Positions 51,120 through 60,547 are shown, counted from the first letter of the stretch. The stretch is DNA of 64,000 nt from an uncultured Muribaculaceae bacterium (GCA_910584665.1 CAJUBL010000006.1:1-64000); one strand, 5' to 3'. Program-made: numbers and translations. The notes: generated from the letters alone by a model not told the origin.

Positions 51120-51812
51120 ATGACTGGTCGAAGGCTGACGGCATGGAGTAGGCGTGATTTTCTGAATCATGGATATACCGGTATTATGATCATCATGATT
51201 ATGTATATGCTTACACCGGGAGACCTTCGTGCACAAAGGTCTGGGGATGTCTGTGCTCAGGAAAGCGTGATATTGGAACGGTTTGTACAGAAGACGTCAG
51301 GAATTAGTTCCATGACATGTGACTTTGTGCAAACCAAGCATATATCTCTTTTAGCCGAGGAACTCAAGTCAAGTGGCTCTATGACATTCCGCAAGCCCGG
51401 GCAACTACGCTGGGAGTATACCGAACCTTACATTTACCGGTTTATATTCAACGGGGAGCGCGTGTTTATCGGAAATGATGACCGAAACAATGTGATAGAG
51501 GCACGTAAGAACAGTATTTTCGGCACAATAGCCCGCGTGATGATGAATACGGTCTCCGGACGGATCGGTGAACTTAAGAACGATTTTGATATCAGTCTCG
51601 AAGGACCTGCTACGGCACATAGTATAAATCTCATACCTAAGAAACGCGAAATGAAGCGGTTGCTTAGTAAAGTGGAACTGACGGTAGATGAAAAGGCCGG
51701 AACCATAACACATATACGATTAACCGAGAAGAACGGTGATACGACAGATATCACCTTGTCTGACATCAAGCTGAACACCCCGGTCGATGAAACGCCTTTT
51801 ATCATTCCTTAG
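51120..51812 (+). CDS. LolA-like outer-membrane lipoprotein carrier
   Basis: This 230-aa periplasmic protein has a rather long N-terminal region before its hydrophobic signal (TGIMIIMIMYMLTPGDLRAQ, about 20-39). The LolA-fold part begins near 60 with SSMTCDFVQTKHISLLAEEL, then GSMTFRKPGQLRWEYTEPY, FIFNGERVFIGND and VELTVDEKAGTITHIRLTEK. Relatives in polyene-lipid loci are thought to carry a lipid rather than lipoproteins across the periplasm. Its 3' end overlaps the hydrolase start by 26 bases, so the two are coupled. A housekeeping LolA is likely elsewhere in the genome. Confidence 0.85.
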   Translation: MTGRRLTAWSRRDFLNHGYTGIMIIMIMYMLTPGDLRAQRSGDVCAQESVILERFVQKTSGISSMTCDFVQTKHISLLAEELKSSGSMTFRKPGQLRWEYTEPYIYRFIFNGERVFIGNDDRNNVIEARKNSIFGTIARVMMNTVSGRIGELKNDFDISLEGPATAHSINLIPKKREMKRLLSKVELTVDEKAGTITHIRLTEKNGDTTDITLSDIKLNTPVDETPFIIP

Positions 51813-53082
51813 TGCCCTGATTGTTGTTATACCGTCTCTTACGGTTAATGCGCAACAGCTGGAATCACAGCGTTTTAGCTTTACATTAGACAGTCCCCGC
51901 GGCGGTTTGTCGGGAATAACGGTCCTGTCTCGGGAACCGGACTTCATAAAAGGTGTGATGGTCAATGAGTTCGGATTCTCGGCTATTGAGTTTGCGTATA
52001 ATCGTGACAATCATCGTGTTAAACTTATAGATGTAATAGATTTCCTTGATAACTGGCGCACGAGATATGTCCTGAAGAGAGACCTTACCGCAATTGTGAC
52101 AGTACTGGAAGGTCTTGACCGACAGGTCGGTAAGAACTATGAGGTGAACCGGGACGGAGATACCGTCTGTATACGTAACCGCCGCCATGGACTGACCTAT
52201 CGGTTCAGTCTGCTTGCCGGAACCCCTGCGAGATATGCTCGGCCTGTAAATATCTGGCAGGGGACAGATTGCGATGCAAATGTAACAATGACCCCGTATC
52301 TTGCCCGTGGCAGCGGCAATATGGCCGTGATAGTGTGTCCCGGAGGCAGTTATTTCTGGCATGACCATAAGACCGAGGGGGCAGATGTGGCAAGATGGTT
52401 ACAGAGCATCGGTATATCGGCATTTGTTCTTGAATATAGAGTGGGAGGAATAGAATCGTTCATCACCCATTCACGTCTCGTCAGGCGTGGTAACCGTTAT
52501 CCTGACATGTTGCATGATGTGCTTCGTGCGATTGAATCAGTACGCTGTGACTCCGCACTTTACGGTATTGATCCTTCAAGGGTCGGCATCATGGGGTTCT
52601 CGGCCGGCGGTCATCTCGCTGTCCTTGCCGGTGAGAGGTTCGACCAGTTCGGACCGTTCGGTGGCTGTGGTGTATCGATGCGTCCCGATTTTCTGGTTTC
52701 GGTTTATCCGGTGGTCACATTTACAGAAGATTGCATGCACAGACGGTCCCGACGCGGCATAATGGGAGAGGGGAGAGGAGTGACGCCCGGACTGGCCGAT
52801 ACATTGTCGGTAGAACGGCACGTAAGACCTGACATGCCTCCCGTGTTCCTCATCAACTGTAAAGATGACCCGACGGTAAATTACCGGAACTCAGAGCTTC
52901 TGGACTCGTCATTGACACGAGCCGGAGTATGTCACCGATATATACAGTACGAAACAGGCGGACATGGCTTCGGAGTAACTGCATCCAAAACTTCGGCTGA
53001 GGCCGCATCATGGCCCTGTGAGTTTATCAAGTGGCTTACTGACATAGGATTACATATAAATACAGAGTATCAGCAACCATGA
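51787..53082 (+). CDS. Exported alpha/beta hydrolase with an extra N-terminal domain
   Basis: The 431-aa product has a signal peptide (MKRLLSFLSALIVVIPSLTV, cleavage near NAQ). Residues about 25-145 form a separate beta-rich domain (GVMVNEFGFSAIEFAYNRDN, IDVIDFLDNWRTRYVLKRDL) that resembles small envelope proteins of LolA/MMPL loci. The second part (about 165-425) is an esterase-like alpha/beta hydrolase: Ser272 in GFSAGGH is the nucleophile, Asp361 of KDDPTV and His393 of GGHGFG complete the triad, and VCPGGSY (about 182) forms the oxyanion region. The fold fits acetyl-xylan-esterase or lipase-like enzymes; substrate is unknown. It overlaps the next gene by four bases (ATGA). Confidence 0.82.
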   Translation: MKRLLSFLSALIVVIPSLTVNAQQLESQRFSFTLDSPRGGLSGITVLSREPDFIKGVMVNEFGFSAIEFAYNRDNHRVKLIDVIDFLDNWRTRYVLKRDLTAIVTVLEGLDRQVGKNYEVNRDGDTVCIRNRRHGLTYRFSLLAGTPARYARPVNIWQGTDCDANVTMTPYLARGSGNMAVIVCPGGSYFWHDHKTEGADVARWLQSIGISAFVLEYRVGGIESFITHSRLVRRGNRYPDMLHDVLRAIESVRCDSALYGIDPSRVGIMGFSAGGHLAVLAGERFDQFGPFGGCGVSMRPDFLVSVYPVVTFTEDCMHRRSRRGIMGEGRGVTPGLADTLSVERHVRPDMPPVFLINCKDDPTVNYRNSELLDSSLTRAGVCHRYIQYETGGHGFGVTASKTSAEAASWPCEFIKWLTDIGLHINTEYQQP

Positions 53083-56000
53083 CCGGGATTGTGATTGACA
53101 TATACCGTTTTTTTCAACGTCATGGACCATGGGGCTGGATTTTGTTTATTGTGGTGACAGGTATAGCCATACTCTCGACATTGTCAATAAGTTACAAGGA
53201 GGATATCCGTGATTTTCTGCCATTTGGAGACGATGAGTCCCGCGCCATGGAGATATACCAGGATATTAGCGGTGCCAACATGGTCTATGCGGTCATAACC
53301 TCACAGTCCCCAGACAATGAGGATCTTATGAACGCTGTGGATCTGCTTGTGGAGACGGTGGAGCGTCTTGATACGGTAGGATATGTGAGCCGTACAATTG
53401 CCGGAGTTGACGAAGAAATGGCCGGTAAGGTTTCGGAAACATTATATGACCTTATGCCGTTGCTACTTAATGAGTCTGACTATGACCGTATTGACAGTCT
53501 GCTGTCTTGTCCGGGATTTGTGGACGGGCGTCTTCTGGCCGCCAAAGAGTTATTACAGATGCCGGCATCATCGTTTGTCACCGGCAGTCTGACACATGAT
53601 CCGTTAGGTCTTTTCAGTCCGGCAATGGGACGGATTGTCGGGAATGCCGGCGCTACGCCTGACGGACTGGACACCGGTGACGGATATTTTATTTCCGCAG
53701 ACGGTAGTGCCGCGTTTGTGATATTCAAGTCTCCGTTCGGACCTAACGAGACCAATCTCAACGGTTTACTGATAGATATGCTCGAACGGGCCGCTACAGA
53801 GGTAATGGATGCGGAACCAGGCATGGATATACAGTTGACAGGATCGCCGGTGATAGCTGTGGGAAATGCCCGCAGCATAAAGCATGACAGTCTGTGGTCA
53901 GTGATAATCGCCGCATTGGCGATCATGGCGCTGCTGATATATGTATTCAGGAATGCCAGAAATATAATGCTTATATTCATATCGGTAGCATGGGGATGGC
54001 TTTTCGCCATGGGAGCCATAGGTCTGTATTATGACAGTATCTCGATAATTGTTGTAGGCATAGCATCGGTAATGCTTGGCATTGCAGTCAATTACCCGTT
54101 ACATCTCGTTGATCATCTGAGCGGATGCGGTAATCGTCCGGAGGCTATCGGCCAGGTGGTTGTACCGCTTGTCGTCGGGAATATCACCACTGTCGGAGCT
54201 TTTCTGTGTCTTGTACCGCTTGACTCTCCGGCTCTGCATGATCTCGGACTTTTCAGCGCAATGCTGCTTGTGGGTACAATTCTGTTTGTACTACTCTTCT
54301 TACCTCATTTAGTGAAAATTAAGTGTAATGACCGCGGTGACGGAACGGGAGGAGCGATAGCCTGGCTTGCCAGGCTGATGAGGCCGGGAAGTCCCCGCCG
54401 TCTGTGGTGGTTGCTGTTGCCGACCGTAATTTTCGGATATTTCAGTTTTAAAACCGGTTTCGACCCTGACTTACGCAACATCAACTACCTGACAGACGGG
54501 CAGAAAGCAGTCTTTGACAGACTGTCGGAAAACTTCGGAAGTAATGGCGGAGACCGGCGTATCTATGTAGCTGCTACCGGAGATACATGGGATGAAGCCA
54601 CCGCAGTATATGAAGAGATACAGGAACAATATAGGTGCCTGCCTGACAGTCTGATATCCAGAAATGCCCTTCCAGGCCTGATGCTGGTTTCACGCGAGAG
54701 CCAGCTCAGACGCCTTGACCGCTGGGAGCAGCTGACTGTACGACGTGACAGTCTGCTGTCGGAAATAAGACATTCGGCACACCGACAGGGGTTTAATGAC
54801 AATGCTTTCCTTGAGTTCTGCGATATGCTGTCACGACGTTACCATACGGTAGGGGAGGAGGAGTTCAGGCCGCTTGCCGAGACGCTTTTGAGACGTAATC
54901 TGAGTATTGCTGACGGACAATACTCGATAGTTGATATACTTGAACTGAATGATTCGGTTGATTGTGAGCAGGTTATGTCTGATCTTCGCAGTCATGCTCC
55001 CCGTGGGGTGATAGTCTTTGATGTCGAAGATATGAGTAGTACTATGACCGGAGTACTGGCCGACAATTTCAATTATATCGGCCTGATGTGTGGTCTCATC
55101 GTATTCTTATTTCTTTGGTTGTCAATGGGCAGGATTGAACTGGCCATAGTATCGTTTGTACCGATGGCCGTGAGCTGGATATGGATCCTGGGTATAATGG
55201 GCATGTTCGGGTTGCAGTTCAACATTGTCAATATCATATTGGGAACGTTTATATTCGGCCAGGGAGATGATTATACTATCTTTGTCACTGAGGGACTTAC
55301 ATATGAATATGGCTTCGGCCGCAGGATTGTGGACCGTTTCAGGAACAGTATTATAGTTTCGGCACTGATGATGTTCGCCGGTATCGGTGTGCTTGTATTT
55401 GCCGGGCATCCTGCCATGCGTTCGTTAGGACAGGTAGCTGTCATCGGTATGTTTACGGTTGTCGTGATGGCATGTGTCATCCCTCCGATGCTGTTCCGAT
55501 TCCTCACATGCAACGGTAACGGTTACCGGTTGCGCCCTCTGACGCTCAGATCCTTATGCTGTAACATTCTGTGGTATCTGACAGGCCGAAAATGCCGGTT
55601 TGTTCCAGGTGTCGGAATAGATATCGTGATGATAGCAGACGATAATAGTCTTAAAGACGGTATAGAGCTGACTGACAGTAATCGTGGACTTGACCGGAGT
55701 ATAGCGGAGGTGGTCAGGAGGAAGGGTATCTCCGGTCCGGTAATGATAGTAGGAAGTGAATTGCTGATGGGCAAGGATGCCAGGTGGTATTCACCCGGAC
55801 GGGTAACAGTACTTGCAGGATCAGACAGACAGTCATATAATGCTGTAAAAGAGCAGTATATAAACTTTGATGCAGTATGCGGATTTGTGCTTGACTGCTA
55901 TCTGTACAAAGGGGTCGGTGTGTGGCATAGAGCACGTCGTAAAATATCCGGTATACGTATGGAATGTCCTGACAGATATCGTATTAATACCGGAGAGAGA

Positions 56001-56165
56001 AGTGTTGTGATTGATGTGGACGACCAGGGCGAGACCGCTATGGTAACGGCTCTGATGAATCCCGGCATGGCCGTAACGGCACATGTACATGACAAAGAGA
56101 CCGAAGCCCTGCTTAAGACCGTAGCCCGTACCCTCCCCACTTCCAACCTGACTGTCGGGATTTAG
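53079..56165 (+). CDS. MMPL/RND-type lipid exporter with an unusual C-terminal domain
   Basis: A 1028-aa inner-membrane exporter of the MMPL/RND superfamily. The first helix (WGWILFIVVTGIAILSTLSI, about 18-37) is followed by a periplasmic loop and helices at about 268-285, 290-400; the second half repeats this (SLAGLM-like loop, then helices from about 665 to 810, including FGQGDDYTIFVTEG). About 200 residues follow the last helix (from about 825), with IDIVMIADDNSLKDGIELTD and MIVGSELLMGKDARWYSPGR, a globular part I cannot assign. Many Bacteroidetes homologues carry an acyltransferase-like extension here. In context it would move the product of the ketosynthase pathway outward. Confidence 0.85.
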   Translation: MTGIVIDIYRFFQRHGPWGWILFIVVTGIAILSTLSISYKEDIRDFLPFGDDESRAMEIYQDISGANMVYAVITSQSPDNEDLMNAVDLLVETVERLDTVGYVSRTIAGVDEEMAGKVSETLYDLMPLLLNESDYDRIDSLLSCPGFVDGRLLAAKELLQMPASSFVTGSLTHDPLGLFSPAMGRIVGNAGATPDGLDTGDGYFISADGSAAFVIFKSPFGPNETNLNGLLIDMLERAATEVMDAEPGMDIQLTGSPVIAVGNARSIKHDSLWSVIIAALAIMALLIYVFRNARNIMLIFISVAWGWLFAMGAIGLYYDSISIIVVGIASVMLGIAVNYPLHLVDHLSGCGNRPEAIGQVVVPLVVGNITTVGAFLCLVPLDSPALHDLGLFSAMLLVGTILFVLLFLPHLVKIKCNDRGDGTGGAIAWLARLMRPGSPRRLWWLLLPTVIFGYFSFKTGFDPDLRNINYLTDGQKAVFDRLSENFGSNGGDRRIYVAATGDTWDEATAVYEEIQEQYRCLPDSLISRNALPGLMLVSRESQLRRLDRWEQLTVRRDSLLSEIRHSAHRQGFNDNAFLEFCDMLSRRYHTVGEEEFRPLAETLLRRNLSIADGQYSIVDILELNDSVDCEQVMSDLRSHAPRGVIVFDVEDMSSTMTGVLADNFNYIGLMCGLIVFLFLWLSMGRIELAIVSFVPMAVSWIWILGIMGMFGLQFNIVNIILGTFIFGQGDDYTIFVTEGLTYEYGFGRRIVDRFRNSIIVSALMMFAGIGVLVFAGHPAMRSLGQVAVIGMFTVVVMACVIPPMLFRFLTCNGNGYRLRPLTLRSLCCNILWYLTGRKCRFVPGVGIDIVMIADDNSLKDGIELTDSNRGLDRSIAEVVRRKGISGPVMIVGSELLMGKDARWYSPGRVTVLAGSDRQSYNAVKEQYINFDAVCGFVLDCYLYKGVGVWHRARRKISGIRMECPDRYRINTGERSVVIDVDDQGETAMVTALMNPGMAVTAHVHDKETEALLKTVARTLPTSNLTVGI

Positions 56166-56180
56166 CACAGATATAGAACA

Positions 56181-56364
56181 GATTTAAACTTATTACAAAA
56201 TGTGAAATCCCAAACTGATGTAAGCCTTACATTTAACATTCAGGCCTGTTTTCGGCCGATTTCTTCTCTTTCCTCGGTCACGATGGAACCCCATCGCTCC
56301 CTCAGAAAGCTCAAAATCTCCTCGAAAACAGCCTCTGAATGTTAATTTGTAATAAGTTTAAATC
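56181..56364. repeat. 184-bp imperfect palindrome (MITE-like element or long hairpin)
   Basis: The outer arms 56181-56199 and 56346-56364 are perfect 19-bp inverted copies. Inner arms continue: TAACATTCAG (56234-56243) pairs with its complement at 56334-56343, and CTGTTTTCG with CGAAAACAG. The centre has CTTTC/GAAAG and CGATGG-AACC-CCATCG (56281-56296). One arm carries a 34-base insertion (56200-56233) that itself holds ATGTAAG-C-CTTACAT. It lies between the MMPL stop and the convergent BamE-like gene. Confidence 0.82.
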
Positions 56365-56443
56365 AGTTCATAAACTAATTCCCACGACTTACTTATTTTG
56401 CAGATTTTTTGCTTGTTCTGATTGTGCGGTGTCAATGTTTGGA

Positions 56444-56764
56444 TTAGTTGTCGGAGTCAGGGTGCTGATGGACAGGGACGGTCTGTTTGGAGTATAGTTT
56501 TCCGTTTACAAAGCGTAGCCAGATTATGCATTTTGTATCGGCGTCTATATTTGATCTATAGCCCCATATCTCGACATCACCTTCGAAATCGCGTAATGCC
56601 GGTTTCCCGATTTTATCGATAACTTCGTCGGGTGTGGTTCCTTGCTTCAGGTCGCGCAGGTTTGCGTCGTAATCCCATGCCAGATGTATTGTAGCACAGG
56701 ATGTTATTAATAAGATTAAACCTGCGCATGCTGAGGTTGTGAAGAATTTATATATGGTTTTCAT
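56444..56764 (-). CDS. BamE/SmpA-like small lipoprotein
   Basis: The 106-aa product begins at ATG 56764 with MKTIYKFFTTSACAGLILLI and the lipobox TSC at about residue 24, so it is a lipoprotein. DLKQGTTPDEVIDKIGKP (about 38-55) followed by an aromatic WGYR is the SmpA/OmlA (BamE-like) pattern, a small beta-alpha-beta fold. Frames extending upstream to 56905 have no support and no signal sequence. It could be a minor Bam component or one of many unrelated small lipoproteins with this fold. It is monocistronic and convergent with the MMPL operon. Confidence 0.72.
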   Translation of the reverse strand: MKTIYKFFTTSACAGLILLITSCATIHLAWDYDANLRDLKQGTTPDEVIDKIGKPALRDFEGDVEIWGYRSNIDADTKCIIWLRFVNGKLYSKQTVPVHQHPDSDN

Positions 56765-56873
56765 AAGATTGTGTTTTGGAATATTAGACGCACTATCCAT
56801 GTAATAGTTTAAGCCCTGAGTCTCATAAGGAATATAAGTGCGGATTTTTTTGCTGTTCAGGGGTGTTATCGGT

Positions 56874-56943
56874 CGTCTTAGATACTTTCGTTCGGAAAAG
56901 TCCAATGCAATTGTCCTTTTCTCTCAGCTTATGCGTATCTTTG
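56874..56943 (+). repeat. 70-bp hairpin-promoter repeat, copy B4
   Basis: This copy has the same layout as B1-B3: CGTCTTAGATACTTTCG, then GAAAAG (56895-56900) pairing with CTTTTC (56916-56921), then CTTATGCGTATCTTTG with the -7 box at 56936-56943. The box lies 56 bases before the slyD-like ATG. Confidence 0.85.
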
Positions 56944-56999
56944 TGGTGTATGAACCGGTTTATGTTTCGGTTCGTTACTTATCTAAAATGTTTTTTATT

Positions 57000-57557
57000 A
57001 TGGAGAAAGTTATTCCTGGCAAGTATGTGGAACTTGTCTATGATTTGTATGAGGTATTGCCTGACGGGAGTGAGAAACTTGTTCACCAGACGGATCCGGA
57101 GGATCCGGAGCGTATCGTGTTCGGTGTTACCCGCGGTATGATTGAGCCTCTGGAGAAGGCTATCGAGGGTCTGGAGCAGGGTGGTCATTTTGATGTCAGG
57201 GTGAAGGCTGAGCAGGCTTTCGGACCTTATGATGAGGATCAGATCGTGGAACTGGAGAAGGAGGTCTTCGAGGTTGACGGTAAGTTCGACGGTGAGGTTA
57301 TCAGGAAGGGTGCAGTGGTGCCTATGATGACTGCTGATGGTTTTAAAATAAATGGTATTGTCCTTGATGTGACTGCCGGGCAGGTGAGGATGGATTTCAA
57401 TCATCCGCTGGCCGGTAAGGACGTGCGTTTTGACGGTTCTGTCCAGGTTGTACGTGATGCTACTGCTGAGGAGATCCAGCCTGCCGGCGGATGTGGCTGC
57501 GGGTCGTGCGGCGGCGGTGACTGCGGTAGCGGTGACTGTTGCGGCGGTTGCAACTAA
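57000..57557 (+). CDS. SlyD-like FKBP-type prolyl isomerase with metal-binding tail
   Basis: A cytosolic 185-aa SlyD-type protein: an FKBP domain with an inserted IF domain. KYVELVYDLYEVLPDGSEKL (about 8-27) and GMIEPLEKAIEGLEQGGHFD (about 48-67) belong to the FKBP part; FGPYDEDQIVELEKEVFEVD (about 75-94) leads into the IF chaperone flap. The tail has seven Cys within 23 residues (GGCGCGSCGGGDCGSGDCC and GGCN) and no His, unlike the His-rich E. coli tail, and probably binds nickel, zinc or another soft metal. ATG 57000 is chosen over an ATG at 56988 (adds MFFI) and over a longer upstream frame. Confidence 0.9.
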   Translation: MEKVIPGKYVELVYDLYEVLPDGSEKLVHQTDPEDPERIVFGVTRGMIEPLEKAIEGLEQGGHFDVRVKAEQAFGPYDEDQIVELEKEVFEVDGKFDGEVIRKGAVVPMMTADGFKINGIVLDVTAGQVRMDFNHPLAGKDVRFDGSVQVVRDATAEEIQPAGGCGCGSCGGGDCGSGDCCGGCN

Positions 57558-57770
57558 AGCGCAGATTATTGTTAACCATCCGGCGGAGGATTAAAAGCGC
57601 AGATTGCGCAGATTATAAGGAGAAAAATCAACCGCGAATTCCTTCTACGCCTCCGGAGCGAAGCGTAGAAGGAATTTGCGGTTGATTTCTTTTATGCGAA
57701 ATCTTGCGCTTAAAATTTTCTTTTTAATCTGCGCAATCTGCGATTTTAATAAGAAATCTGCGCTTTTATT
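57558..57770. repeat. Nested inverted repeat between convergent genes, copy R5 of the dispersed family
   Basis: The spacer between the slyD-like gene and gpsA is one nested palindrome. The inner stem pairs 57625-57650 with 57663-57688 (26 positions, one of them G-U) around a 12-base loop. The outer arms CGCAGATTGCGCAGATTA (57598-57615) and 57725-57742 are perfect complements. Still further out, GCGCAGATTA near 57559 faces AAATCTGCGC near 57754. The words are those of the dispersed family. As RNA it would terminate or protect transcripts from both sides. Confidence 0.9.
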
Positions 57771-57772
57771 TT

Positions 57773-58771
57773 TCAGTGCAGTGTCTGGCTGTTCCGGGTG
57801 AGCCGGGTTATGGCTGTGTCGGCCGGTATGCCTCTGTACAGGATGTCGTAGACGGTGTCGAGTATAGGCATGTCTACAGCAAGGTGCTGGTTGATCTCGT
57901 GCATGCATTTGGTGCCGTAATAGCCTTCTGCTGTCTGTTCCATCTCCATGCGTGCTGACTTGACGGAATAGCCGCGGCCTATCATGGAACCGAAATTGTG
58001 GTTGCGGCTGAATCGTGAGTAGGCTGTGACGAGGAGATCCCCGAGGTATACGGAGTCGCAGATGTCGCGTGGTGTGGTATCCACGGCTGACAGGAAGCGG
58101 TCCATTTCGCGTATGGCGTTGCTTACGAGCATGGCGAGGAGATTGTCGCCCCGTTTGAGTCCGTGGATGACTCCGGCGGCGATGGCATAGACGTTCTTCA
58201 GGACGCCTGCATACTCGATGCCGTCGACATCGGTGGATAGAATGGTGTGTGAGTTGCCGTACTCAAGGCATCTGGCGAAAGCTGAGGCTTTGTCGATGTC
58301 ACAGCATCCTACGGTAAGGTAGCTTGGCCGGTCGAGAGCTACTTCCTCGGCATGGCATGGCCCGCTTACTACGAGCATGTTCTCTCGCGGAATACAGAAA
58401 CGGTGTGAGAGATAGTCCGTGACGAGCATGTTGCCGTCGGGGACTATGCCTTTGATTGCTGTGACGATGTGTTTGTCGTGCAACGGTTCCCGTACTTTGT
58501 CGATGTGGTCCTTGAGGTAGGGTGACGGCATGGCGAGAAGGAGTGTATCGGCTTCCCGTACGGCCTGGTTTATGTCGTCGGTGAAAGATATGCGCCGGAT
58601 GTCGAAGCGTACGTCGGTCAGATACGCGGGGTTGTGACCGAGTTGTATGAACTGGTCGATGCGGTCCTGCCGGCGCATGTACCATGTGATTGTATCACAG
58701 TTGTTCATGAGCAGCCTGGCGAGGGCCGTGGCCCAGCTTCCGCCGCCCATGACTGCTATTTTCCTAAACAT
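57773..58771 (-). CDS. gpsA: Glycerol-3-phosphate dehydrogenase [NAD(P)+]
   Basis: GpsA reduces dihydroxyacetone phosphate to glycerol-3-phosphate for phospholipid synthesis. The 332-aa product has the Rossmann motif [15 protein letters not shown] (about 7-21), [40 protein letters not shown], and catalytic Lys in [20 protein letters not shown] (about 189-208). The C-terminal domain contains [20 protein letters not shown] and MIGRGYS. It overlaps the 3' end of lysS by eight bases, so the two genes form an operon driven from the lysS promoter. Confidence 0.95.
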   Translation of the reverse strand: MFRKIAVMGGGSWATALARLLMNNCDTITWYMRRQDRIDQFIQLGHNPAYLTDVRFDIRRISFTDDINQAVREADTLLLAMPSPYLKDHIDKVREPLHDKHIVTAIKGIVPDGNMLVTDYLSHRFCIPRENMLVVSGPCHAEEVALDRPSYLTVGCCDIDKASAFARCLEYGNSHTILSTDVDGIEYAGVLKNVYAIAAGVIHGLKRGDNLLAMLVSNAIREMDRFLSAVDTTPRDICDSVYLGDLLVTAYSRFSRNHNFGSMIGRGYSVKSARMEMEQTAEGYYGTKCMHEINQHLAVDMPILDTVYDILYRGIPADTAITRLTRNSQTLH

Positions 58772-60515
58772 TCCGGTCTGTATGAGTGTTGGCGTTTTCG
58801 ATCCAGGCGGCTATACCATCCTGTCCGGGGTTCCTGAGGTCGAGCCTGAACTTCTTGTTTATACCGCATAGTTCCTGAAAGAGTTTTCCGGGGACTTGCT
58901 GTGCGAGCTGTTCGAGAGTGTATACTCCGGCCTTGTAGAGCGGTGCTACCCATTCGGCGGGAACGCCTGCTGTGGCGAATGTGGCTTCGTTGTCGCGGCG
59001 CTGGGTCTTCTCGGGACGCATCTGGGGAAAGAGGAGGACTTCCTGTATTGTGGGCTGGCCGGTCATTACCATCACGAGGCGGTCGATGCCCATTCCCATA
59101 CCTGATGTCGGCGGCATGCCGTATTCGAGCGAGCGCACGAAGTCCTGGTCTATGATCATCGCTTCGTCGTCGCCCTTGTCGGCAAGTTTCATCTGCTCTA
59201 CAAAGCGCTCATACTGGTCGATGGGGTCGTTTAGCTCGGAGTATGCGTTGCAGAGTTCCTTGCCGTTGACCATGAGTTCGAACCGCTCGGTGAGTTCGGG
59301 ATTATTGCGGTGTTTCTTTGTGAGGGGTGACATCTCGATGGGGTAGTCGATGATGAATGTGGGCTGGATGTATCTGCCTTCGCTGGTTTCGCCGAATATC
59401 TCGTCGATGAGTTTTCCTTTGCCCATGGTCTCGTCGGTCTCGACACCGAGCTTAGCGGCCACTTCCCGTAGCGCAGTCTCGTCCATACCGGTGATATCGA
59501 TGCCTGTGTTCTCTCTGATGGCGTCGATCATGGTCACGCGGCGGAACGGGGCTTTAAACGAGACGGTATTTTCACCGATCTTTACCTCGGTGGTGCCGTT
59601 GACGTCGAGGCATATCTTCTCGAGAAGCTGTTCGGTGAATTCCATCATCCAGTTGTAATCCTTGTAGGCTACGTAGATCTCCATGCATGTGAACTCCGGG
59701 TTGTGTGTCCGGTCCATGCCTTCGTTGCGGAAGTTCTTGCCTATCTCGTATACTCCGTCGAATCCGCCTACTATTAGTCTTTTGAGGTATAGCTCGGTGG
59801 CTATGCGCAGGTATAGGTCTATGTCGAGGGAGTTGTGATGTGTTATGAACGGCCGGGCGCTGGCGCCTCCGGCGATCGACTGCAGTATGGGTGTCTCGAC
59901 TTCCATGTAGCCGTGGTCGTTGAAGAACTGCCGCATGGAGTTCAGGATCTTAGTACGCTTTATGAAGATATCTCTGACGCCGTCGTTGACTATGAGGTCT
60001 ACGTAGCGGCGGCGGTAGCGCAGTTCGGGGTCGTCAAAGGCGTCGTAGGTGACCCCGTCCTTTACTTTGACGATAGGGAGCGGCCGGAGAGATTTGCTCA
60101 GTACCACAAGGTTGGAGGCGTGGATGGAGATCTCGCCTGTCTGTGTGCGGAAGACGTAGCCTTCAATACCGATGATGTCGCCGATATCGAGGAGTTTTTT
60201 GAACACTACGTTGTAGAGATCTTTGTCTTCGCCGGGACATAGCTCGTCGCGGTTGAGGTAGACCTGTATGCGGCCTGTCGAGTCCTGCAGTTCGGCGAAA
60301 GCTGCTTTGCCCATGATACGCCGTGTCATGATACGTCCGGCTACGACTACCTGCCGTGGCGCGGTCTCGTCGTCGGAGAAGTTGGCTTTTATTTCGTCGG
60401 CGTGTCCGTTTACGGGCCAAAGGGCGGCAGGATACGGGTCGATGCCGCGGGCGCGCATCTCGTCGAGGGAGTTGCGTCGTACGATCTCTTGTTCGCTGAG
60501 TTCAAGTATATTCAT
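58764..60515 (-). CDS. lysS: Lysyl-tRNA synthetase, class II, with C-terminal extension
   Basis: The 583-aa enzyme charges tRNA-Lys. The OB-fold anticodon domain (about 55-150: [20 protein letters not shown]) precedes the class II core with motif 2 ([20 protein letters not shown], about 262-281) and motif 3 ([20 protein letters not shown], about 470-489). After the usual end (LFPQMRP) about 80 residues continue ([40 protein letters not shown]), a helical extension that I know from Bacteroidetes LysS. ATG 60515 is preferred over a TTG two codons upstream. It is followed by gpsA with an eight-base overlap. Confidence 0.97.
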   Translation of the reverse strand: MNILELSEQEIVRRNSLDEMRARGIDPYPAALWPVNGHADEIKANFSDDETAPRQVVVAGRIMTRRIMGKAAFAELQDSTGRIQVYLNRDELCPGEDKDLYNVVFKKLLDIGDIIGIEGYVFRTQTGEISIHASNLVVLSKSLRPLPIVKVKDGVTYDAFDDPELRYRRRYVDLIVNDGVRDIFIKRTKILNSMRQFFNDHGYMEVETPILQSIAGGASARPFITHHNSLDIDLYLRIATELYLKRLIVGGFDGVYEIGKNFRNEGMDRTHNPEFTCMEIYVAYKDYNWMMEFTEQLLEKICLDVNGTTEVKIGENTVSFKAPFRRVTMIDAIRENTGIDITGMDETALREVAAKLGVETDETMGKGKLIDEIFGETSEGRYIQPTFIIDYPIEMSPLTKKHRNNPELTERFELMVNGKELCNAYSELNDPIDQYERFVEQMKLADKGDDEAMIIDQDFVRSLEYGMPPTSGMGMGIDRLVMVMTGQPTIQEVLLFPQMRPEKTQRRDNEATFATAGVPAEWVAPLYKAGVYTLEQLAQQVPGKLFQELCGINKKFRLDLRNPGQDGIAAWIENANTHTDRNV

Positions 60516-60547
60516 AATCAAATATTGTATTCTGTTGAAATTCGGTG

